Program-made: the position numbers and the translations under genes
In this document: one piece after another, positions 7,006 through 11,788 of the stretch
How the letters are laid out: each line of letters opens with the position of its first letter
Position numbering within the stretch: position 1 is the stretch's first letter
The notes under the pieces: generated by a model
Seen by the model: the letters and a program-made list of their open reading frames with translations, nothing else
Databases searched by the model: none
What the model was told of the DNA's origin: nothing
Origin: an uncultured Clostridia bacterium
GTDB taxonomy: Bacteria > Bacillota > Clostridia > Lachnospirales > Anaerotignaceae
Direction of reading: 5' to 3'
Length of the DNA stretch: 11,788 nt
Assembly: GCA_910583755.1 (NCBI GenBank)
Contig: CAJTZO010000051.1
Span: 1-11,788, forward strand

Positions 7006-7371
7006 TTAATAAATTTCAATATTTGTACCAATCGCTAAATCTTCTGGTGTAATTTCGCCTTTTTCCAGCATAATACATCCGGGTCTAAAAGCAGATTCCT
7101 CACCGCTAAAATCTAACGTACAATGACCAAGTTTTTGTAATGTATAGGCAGCTTCTTCTCCTACTTTTGTAATTTTAAATTCTTTGGTGCCAATTTTTAA
7201 GGTATCCCCTGCTTGAATTTTTTCATTTACTGCACATTTTGTATGTAATACAGAAATTTCAGCTAATTCTGGAGGGGCATCTTCATTAAATATAATAATA
7301 AAGTTTGTTTCATCCCCCAAAAATGCAAGGGCATCTGTGCCTAATCCTGTAATATTTACTTGGTATTTCAT
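7006..7371 (-). CDS. srlB: PTS glucitol/sorbitol-type enzyme IIA
   Basis: This 121-residue protein matches the SrlB/GutB IIA family in length and layout. The likely phospho-accepting histidine is H43 in SVLHTKCAV, the same position as in E. coli SrlB. Other family features are DALAFLGD near the N-terminus, KVGEEAAYTLQKLGHCTLDF, and an acidic end that starts at EITPEDLAIGTNIEIY. The soluble protein takes phosphate from HPr and passes it to the IIB domain of SrlE. The start at 7371 has AAGGAG upstream. It follows srlE after an unusually long 221-base spacer and precedes the dehydrogenase by 97 bases. Confidence 0.93.
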   Translation of the reverse strand: MKYQVNITGLGTDALAFLGDETNFIIIFNEDAPPELAEISVLHTKCAVNEKIQAGDTLKIGTKEFKITKVGEEAAYTLQKLGHCTLDFSGEESAFRPGCIMLEKGEITPEDLAIGTNIEIY

Positions 7372-7592
7372 TACATTGCTCCTTTCTGTTGTTTTCTATG
7401 ATATAAGTTTTTCTATAAAATACTTTGCTTTTTTGTTAATTTTTTTCTCAAAAAAGTTTGTCATTTTTTGAAATTTTTATCTTTAACATCTTAAGATTTT
7501 ACTTTAAAATCTACATTTTTCCAATTGATTTATATTATTGTTTCACTTTTAGGAATCTAAATAAAAGTTCTTTGTTAAGCTTTCTTTCAAGA

Positions 7593-8597
7593 TTAGAACA
7601 TACCTATACTGAAAACAAATGCAATCAGTACAGCAATCGGACCTGTAATCAGTCTGGAAAATAATACCGCTGGCACACCCATTTCGATTGTTTCCGGTTC
7701 TGCTTCTCCTAAACTCAATCCAACTGGTACAAAGTCACCACCAACTTGGGCGTCAATGGCAAATAACGCTGGAAGTGCATATTGTGCTGGAATATTTCCG
7801 AGCGCAAACTGTGAACCTAATAATGTACCTACAACCTGCGCAATAACTGCACCTGGTCCAAGGATTGGAGAAAGAAAGGGTAATGCGCAAACAATAGAAA
7901 TACCAACCATACCCGGAAGGGTACTACATAATGGTGAAATAGTATTCGCAATTACATTTCCTAAACCACTAACACTGATAATACCTAACAATGTACTAGT
8001 AAATGCCATAAAGGGTAGTACATTTTTAATAACCATATCAATACTTTCCCGTCCAGCTTGGAAAAATTTCCCTACTACTGCACCAACGCCTTTTCCAATT
8101 CTAACAATCAAGCCTTCTTTTTTGCCTTCATTTGCTTTCCTAATTTCTTCTTTTGCTTGTTCTTTTGTTTTTGGACCTTTCTCTGTTGCAGAACCTTTCA
8201 CTTGTGGCTGCGCTGCTGCAATTTGACTTTCATCTGCATAGCTAATGTTTTTTTCTTTTACTGCTGAAACATATATTTCAGGTTTGATAAATTGAGCCAA
8301 AGGACCAGATTGTCCAACTGGCATAAGGTTTACTGTAAAAATTTTTTTCTTTGGATAAACACCACAACGAGCTGTTCCACCACAATCTACTACAGCAACC
8401 ATAACTTCATCATCAGGTAATGTTGTTTTAAAGCCATCCACTGCAACACCACCTGTCATATCCGCTATTTTTTGTGCAACTGGTTCAATACCGCCTCCTG
8501 TTACACACAATACAGTGTGGCATTTTTCTGTTGGTGTAATGGTTAAAGGACCACCCCATCCACCATCTCCAGCTTTTATCACAATAGTTTTATACAT
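7593..8597 (-). CDS. srlE: PTS glucitol/sorbitol-type enzyme IIB with second membrane domain (IIBC)
   Basis: This 334-residue protein corresponds to SrlE. The N-terminal IIB domain (about 1-115) has AGDGGWGGPLTITP and DCGGTARCGVYPKK. The phosphorylated cysteine should be C72 or C78 in that motif. A charged linker (about 127-162, rich in Lys, Glu and Ala) leads to a membrane domain that begins near 170 (GVGAVVGKFFQAGRESIDMV). Long hydrophobic segments and LPFLSPILGPGAVIAQ and GGDFVPVGLSLGEAEPETIE follow, typical of the glucitol family. It receives phosphate from SrlB and transfers it to the incoming sugar alcohol at the membrane. The start at 8597 has AAAGGAGAG upstream; srlA ends 21 bases before. 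The linker is noticeably long and charged but the domain order is standard. Confidence 0.93.
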   Translation of the reverse strand: MYKTIVIKAGDGGWGGPLTITPTEKCHTVLCVTGGGIEPVAQKIADMTGGVAVDGFKTTLPDDEVMVAVVDCGGTARCGVYPKKKIFTVNLMPVGQSGPLAQFIKPEIYVSAVKEKNISYADESQIAAAQPQVKGSATEKGPKTKEQAKEEIRKANEGKKEGLIVRIGKGVGAVVGKFFQAGRESIDMVIKNVLPFMAFTSTLLGIISVSGLGNVIANTISPLCSTLPGMVGISIVCALPFLSPILGPGAVIAQVVGTLLGSQFALGNIPAQYALPALFAIDAQVGGDFVPVGLSLGEAEPETIEMGVPAVLFSRLITGPIAVLIAFVFSIGMF

Positions 8598-8618
8598 AAC
8601 TATCTCTCCTTTCCTGTA

Positions 8619-9140
8619 TTATTTTGCAGCATTTTTTGTCATTCTTGCATAAATTTTCTCTGTCAAAACGCCTCTAATCAATATTACAATAATACCAACA
8701 ATAAAATATCTTACAGCAAGTCCGCCCGTTGCATAGCCTGCCTCAATCAATCCTGCTGCAATACCTGTATATACAAATAATTCAGCTGGGTTTGCATGAG
8801 GAAACAATCCTGTTACAGGGTGTAAGAAACTTACACAAGAGTCATAGTATGCAGGTTTGTATTCTTCATCAACAAAACGACCAAACGTATAACACATAGG
8901 ATTTCCTAAAAAGAATACTGCTAAAATTGGTAACAATGTATAACGTAAAACAGTATATTTTGTAATCTTTTTTGCAAAACTTTCTACTCTTTGCTCGCCA
9001 ATTACTTTAATCACAGAGTTTACTGCTGTCATCAAACAGATTACCATTGGTATAATCCCTGTTACCCATCCCATAAACTGCTCGCCGCCTGCTTGGAATA
9101 AGCTCATAAATCCTTCTGCAAGTTTAGAAATCATATCCAT
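8619..9140 (-). CDS. srlA: PTS glucitol/sorbitol-type enzyme IIC (first membrane subunit)
   Basis: This is the membrane subunit IIC2-type SrlA, 173 residues from the chosen start. It aligns with E. coli SrlA along its length: FMSLFQAGGEQFMGWVTGIIP near the N-terminus, then GNPMCYTFGRFVDEEYKPAYYD, GLFPHANPAELFVYTGIAAGL and IRGVLTEKIYARM. It should form part of the transport channel with the membrane half of SrlE. I start at ATG 9140 (MDMISKLAEG) because GGAGG lies eight bases upstream. An in-frame ATG at 9155 has no ribosome binding site and would itself contain that GGAGG. It is the first gene of the operon, 119 bases after the SorC-type regulator gene. Confidence 0.93.
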   Translation of the reverse strand: MDMISKLAEGFMSLFQAGGEQFMGWVTGIIPMVICLMTAVNSVIKVIGEQRVESFAKKITKYTVLRYTLLPILAVFFLGNPMCYTFGRFVDEEYKPAYYDSCVSFLHPVTGLFPHANPAELFVYTGIAAGLIEAGYATGGLAVRYFIVGIIVILIRGVLTEKIYARMTKNAAK

Positions 9141-9196
9141 AAATTTTTCCTCCATTTCATTATTTTATTTTTTCCCTATATAATTTCTGTGAAACA

Positions 9197-9242
9197 ATAC
9201 TATTTTATTTGGGGTACCCTTCAAACAATATAGTAGTTGTTT
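9197..9242 (-). promoter_or_regulatory. Candidate operon promoter and operator ahead of srlA
   Basis: On the minus strand a TTGAAG box (9224-9219) and TAGTAT (9202-9197) are 16 bases apart, an acceptable but weak sigma-A match. An inverted repeat, AAACAA (9223-9228) and TTGTTT (9237-9242) with 8 bases between, lies just upstream of and touching the -35 box. That suits an activator such as the SorC-type protein. A GGGTACCC palindrome (9212-9219) lies in the spacer and is unusually GC-rich for the region. Without this promoter the operon would depend on read-through from the regulator gene. Confidence 0.4.
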
Positions 9243-9259
9243 ATAGAGTTATATACTTT

Positions 9260-10225
9260 TCAAAGTAGTGCATTAGCACAATCAATATTTGTAATTAGTA
9301 TGTTAATATACTTCCCCGCAATCGCACTTTTTACTGCTTTTGCTTTTTTTGTTCCTGCTGCAATTCCAATTCTTCTAGGTACATTATTTGCAATTTCAAA
9401 AGGCATTGCGGCAACTCTTTCATTAAAATGTTTAAATTTTTCTCTATCACCATTTTCATCAAAAAATTGAAGAGACACATCTCCCACTGCTCCCATTTTC
9501 ACAAACTCATCCATTTCTGAAATACTAGTATATTTTGCACGGATTAAGGTTGACTCTGTTCTTTCTGGAATTCCAATTCCCATAATAATGGTAGATAATT
9601 TTTTAAATTCATCAAATATAAAATTGACAGATTCTTCTTGCAAAAAATAATCTAATGTTGTTCTTTTGGAAAATACTGCTGGTGCTAAAAATTGTGTGTA
9701 AGTTCCTCCAAATTTATCCGCAAATTCTTTTGCAATTTGATTGCTTTGTACATCTGCACCGATTTCTGTACCATGTGAAACCCCACCTATTAAAGGAACA
9801 AATTTCAACTGTTTGTCAATACTAAATTTCACTTTAGAGATTGCCACATTGTGTAAGGTATATCCCATGGAAACCCCTATATGCTCTCCTTCCCGAAATG
9901 ACTCTGCCAAATAAATTGCTGCTTCTTCATAAAGTCTGGTAGAAGATTCTTCTTTACTATCTAGTGCTGTTCCTTCTACAATAATGACATCTTTTAATCC
10001 ATATTTTTTTTCGAGTGCTTTTTCCAGCTTACCATATGAAAATTTAACTGGATTGATGACTTCAATTTTAATTAAACCTTGTTCCTTTCCCATTTGTAAC
10101 ATTCTTGAAACGGTTGCTCTTGATATACCTAAGTAGTCACTAATTTCTTGTTGCTTCATATCATCTTCATAATATAAACAACAAACCTTATAAATTAGTC
10201 TTAAATCATCCACTATCTTTTTCAT
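9260..10225 (-). CDS. SorC/DeoR-family sugar-phosphate-responsive transcriptional regulator
   Basis: This regulator has an N-terminal helix-turn-helix (about residues 22-51, with KQQEISDYLGISRATVSRML) and the large sugar-binding domain of the SorC family. Family motifs are GVSMGYTLHNVA, FVPLIGGVSHGTEIGADVQS, AKEFADKFGGTYTQFLAPAV, GAVGDVSLQFFDENG and IGIAAGTKKAKAVKSAIAG. At 321 residues it has normal length. I start at ATG 10225 because AGGAG lies about ten bases upstream; the in-frame GTG at 10246 has none and precedes that site. Relatives bind a phosphorylated sugar and switch DNA binding. The gene points into the PTS operon, so it most likely controls it, perhaps with GutM, sensing the polyol phosphate or the ketose phosphate. 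Inverted repeats ahead of srlA and upstream of this gene are candidate targets. Confidence 0.9.
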   Translation of the reverse strand: MKKIVDDLRLIYKVCCLYYEDDMKQQEISDYLGISRATVSRMLQMGKEQGLIKIEVINPVKFSYGKLEKALEKKYGLKDVIIVEGTALDSKEESSTRLYEEAAIYLAESFREGEHIGVSMGYTLHNVAISKVKFSIDKQLKFVPLIGGVSHGTEIGADVQSNQIAKEFADKFGGTYTQFLAPAVFSKRTTLDYFLQEESVNFIFDEFKKLSTIIMGIGIPERTESTLIRAKYTSISEMDEFVKMGAVGDVSLQFFDENGDREKFKHFNERVAAMPFEIANNVPRRIGIAAGTKKAKAVKSAIAGKYINILITNIDCANALL

Positions 10226-10252
10226 ATTGATACAACTCCTGTTCACAATTTA

Positions 10253-10280
10253 ATTTTAGCAAATTATTTATTAAAGTAAA
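10253..10280 (-). promoter_or_regulatory. Candidate sigma-A promoter of the SorC-type regulator
   Basis: On the minus strand TTTACT (10280-10275) and TAAAAT (10258-10253) are separated by 16 bases, and the -10 box is about 28 bases before the start codon. The match is moderate (4/6 and 5/6). A GAACAAATGT copy at 10293-10302 is just upstream of the -35 box, a position that fits autoregulation. Confidence 0.4.
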
Positions 10281-10355
10281 TACAAAATTACTGAACAAAT
10301 GTATAAGTGATTTATTTTAGATTCTTCCATTTTTCATTTGATTCAATTCTTTTTG

Positions 10356-10389
10356 ATAGATACAAAAATATTAATACATTTGTATCTAT
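10356..10389. repeat. 11-bp perfect inverted repeat
   Basis: ATAGATACAAA (10356-10366) and TTTGTATCTAT (10379-10389) are exact inverted copies with 12 bases between. The right arm overlaps one of the ACATTTGT sites. It could be a dimer or tetramer operator, or form a hairpin in the regulator's upstream region. No clear T-stretch follows on either strand, so a terminator is unlikely. Confidence 0.55.
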
Positions 10390-10448
10390 GCTTTAGCTTT
10401 TTCTCTTTTTCTGAACATTTGTAAAAATAAAATGATATCATTTTTTTG

Positions 10449-10465
10449 AATACAAATATTGTATT
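10449..10465. promoter_or_regulatory. 17-bp palindromic operator candidate
   Basis: AATACAA and TTGTATT are exact 7-base arms around ATA, giving a compact palindrome of the size bound by a helix-turn-helix dimer. It shares the ACAA/TTGT core with the inverted repeat ahead of srlA (9223-9242), which hints at a common regulator. Confidence 0.45.
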
Positions 10466-10617
10466 TACAAAATAAAAATATTTTTGCTTTTTCTGTTTAG
10501 AATTATATTTTGGTTTTATTTCAATTTCAATACTAATTTTTTAATAAATATTTAGTAAATATTTTGTGAATTTAATGGAAAATTATTTTAAATATTCATA
10601 AATTTAAAACGAAATAT

Positions 10618-10646
10618 TTGACATACACTATAATGTTATATATAAT
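10618..10646 (+). promoter_or_regulatory. Consensus sigma-A promoter of the lacI-family gene
   Basis: TTGACA (10618-10623) and TATAAT (10641-10646) are perfect consensus hexamers with the optimal 17-base spacer. Transcription should begin near 10653, giving a leader of about 35 bases before the start codon. It is the strongest promoter match in the window, unusual for a regulator gene unless it is repressed. Confidence 0.85.
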
Positions 10647-10687
10647 GAAAACGACAATTTATTTGAGAATAGGGGAGAATATAGTTT

Positions 10688-11704
10688 ATGACAAATAAAG
10701 AAATTGCACAACAACTAGGCATTTCAGCCGCAACATTATCACTAATTATTAATCATAAACCAGGTGTATCGGAAGCAAAACGTCAAGAGGTTTTTGCAGA
10801 ACTAAAAAATAGAGGATATGCTCATATTATAAAACAAGTAAATATACTAAATGATACTACTCATAATATAGGATTTATTATATACAAAAAAGATGGTGCC
10901 ATTTTGGACCAATATCCTTTTTTTCTTTTATTGCTTGAAATATTTGCACAGCAAATTTCTCAACATGGCTATCATATGGTATTACATACTATAGATGAAC
11001 GAAATAATATTTCTATTCCAATACAACAACTACAAAATTCTGATTTAGCTGGAGGTATTATTTTTGCAACAGAAATGACAGAAAAAGATATGGAGCAATT
11101 TTTAACCCTTCCATTTCCTATTGTTGCACTAGATAACGAATTTATTACTTTAAATTGTGATACTGTTGCCATCAATAATAGAATGGGAACATTTCAAGTT
11201 ATAAAGCATCTTGTAGAAAAAAATCATAAACATATTGGCTATTTCAAATGTAAAAATGAAATCAGTAGTTTTAAACAAAGAACATATGGCTATCAAAATG
11301 CTCTAGCACATTATGACATTTTTTTTAATGAAAATGATATAATACCTGTCTCTTTTACAGTAGAAGGAAGTTTCAAAGATATTGATGCTTACTTAAAACA
11401 AAAAGGTGAAATTCCTACAGCTTTTGTATGTGACGATGATATCATTGCTTCTGGTGCAATCAGAGCATTTCAACTACATGGTTATCATATTCCTGAAGAT
11501 ATCGCAATCATTGGATTTAATAATAGACCTATGTGTCAAGAAATTACTCCCACATTGACTTCTGTAGATGTTCAAAAAAATGCACTTGTGACAGAGTCTG
11601 TACAGCTTTTATTAAAAAGAATAGAAAATTCATTGTATTGTAATCAAAAATATGCCATTAAAATATTAACAGAATGTCAACTAATCATAAGACAATCTAG
11701 CTAA
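10688..11704 (+). CDS. LacI-family transcriptional regulator
   Basis: This 338-residue protein begins with a LacI-type helix-turn-helix (NKEIAQQLGISAATLSLIIN, residues 3-22) and GVSEAKRQEVFAELKNRGYA. A periplasmic-binding-protein-like effector domain follows: NIGFIIYKKDG, GGIIFATEMTEKDMEQF, VALDNEF, KHIGYFKCKNE, FVCDDDIIASGAIRAFQLHG and EDIAIIGFNNRPM, with the usual family ending ELIIR-like QLIIRQS. The start at 10688 has AGGGGAG ten bases upstream. The linker after GYA (HIIKQVNILNDTTHN) lacks the usual NxxARxL hinge-helix pattern, so it may bind a different operator geometry. It is transcribed away from the PTS operon under a consensus promoter. Its target could be itself, genes beyond the right edge, or the shared upstream region. 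The remaining 84 bases to the window end contain no recognisable gene or terminator. Confidence 0.9.
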   Translation: MTNKEIAQQLGISAATLSLIINHKPGVSEAKRQEVFAELKNRGYAHIIKQVNILNDTTHNIGFIIYKKDGAILDQYPFFLLLLEIFAQQISQHGYHMVLHTIDERNNISIPIQQLQNSDLAGGIIFATEMTEKDMEQFLTLPFPIVALDNEFITLNCDTVAINNRMGTFQVIKHLVEKNHKHIGYFKCKNEISSFKQRTYGYQNALAHYDIFFNENDIIPVSFTVEGSFKDIDAYLKQKGEIPTAFVCDDDIIASGAIRAFQLHGYHIPEDIAIIGFNNRPMCQEITPTLTSVDVQKNALVTESVQLLLKRIENSLYCNQKYAIKILTECQLIIRQSS

Positions 11705-11788
11705 TTGATTTAAAAAAAACAAGCCACAAACTCTATATTAGGCGGTATACTTAAACAAATTTTACAGAAAATAACAACATAAAAAAAG

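Larger units (their letters stand above)
10291..10465. promoter_or_regulatory. Cluster of ACAAAT/ATTTGT operator-like sites between the two regulators
   Basis: This region is in the 462-base gene-free stretch 10226-10687, which is strongly AT-rich and holds no convincing coding sequence. It has GAACAAATGT (10293-10302), TACATTTGTA (10375-10384), GAACATTTGT (10413-10422) and AATACAA-ATA-TTGTATT (10449-10465). The first and third share CTGAACA...GTA in the same orientation, 120 bases apart. Several related sites suggest cooperative binding by one regulator, the SorC-type or the LacI-type protein; which one is not shown. The rest of the stretch up to the promoter at 10618 is featureless AT-rich DNA. 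Confidence 0.45.

Noticed and set aside
7756..8226. 156-codon plus-strand open frame
   Set aside because: It lies wholly antisense to srlE, which has clear family motifs, and its translation is low-complexity with no family features or ribosome binding site.
9141..9155. Longer srlA start at ATG 9155
   Set aside because: No ribosome binding site precedes it, whereas ATG 9140 has GGAGG at ideal spacing.
10645..10658. ATGAAAACGACAATT, resembling a catabolite-responsive cre site just downstream of the lacI promoter -10 box
   Set aside because: Only the left half fits the cre consensus; the right half lacks the conserved CA, so the match is too weak.
1..11788. CRISPR arrays, tRNA or rRNA genes, complete insertion sequences
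   Set aside because: I saw no regularly spaced repeats, no tRNA-like cloverleaf or conserved rRNA sequence, and no transposase frame with terminal repeats.

Overview
The window is low-GC DNA of the kind found in anaerobic Firmicutes. AT-rich intergenic regions, strong AGGAGG-type ribosome binding sites, a split transketolase and a GutM/SorC-controlled glucitol-type PTS all suggest a gut clostridium, perhaps Lachnospiraceae-like. That placement is an inference; no rRNA or other phylogenetic marker is present.

Layout. (1) Positions 1-1662, minus strand: two adjacent genes of unrecognised family, once coupled through an ATGA stop/start overlap. Both now carry frameshifts, and the upstream one also has a premature stop. 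The second runs off the left edge, open to base 1. (2) Positions 1820-2335, plus strand: a fossil tyrosine integrase with a nonsense codon, frameshifts and an in-frame loss of the catalytic arginine box. Together these look like the remains of a mobile element. (3) Positions 2375-9140, minus strand: one catabolic operon, read srlA-srlE-srlB (glucitol-family PTS IIC, IIBC, IIA), an NAD(P)-dependent SAF-domain dehydrogenase, a transaldolase, transketolase N and C subunits, a ribose-5-phosphate isomerase B remnant and gutM, ending at a hairpin terminator. (4) Positions 9260-10225, minus strand: a SorC/DeoR-family sugar-binding regulator just upstream of the operon. (5) Positions 10226-10687: a 462-bp AT-rich regulatory region with repeated ACAAAT/ATTTGT inverted repeats and a consensus sigma-A promoter. 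(6) Positions 10688-11704, plus strand: a divergent LacI-family regulator; the last 84 bases hold nothing recognisable.

How the genes fit together. The PTS would import a polyol and phosphorylate it. The SAF-domain dehydrogenase is the only oxidoreductase in the operon, so it is the best candidate to oxidise the polyol phosphate to a ketose phosphate. Transketolase and transaldolase, formerly with RpiB, would feed this into the pentose phosphate pathway. This gene content suits a pentitol (ribitol, xylitol, arabitol) or a tetritol (erythritol, threitol) better than sorbitol, whose product fructose-6-phosphate needs neither transketolase nor transaldolase. The substrate is not proven by the sequence. 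The most notable points are the unusual dehydrogenase class, the rpiB scar inside an otherwise intact operon, and the decayed gene pair at the left edge.
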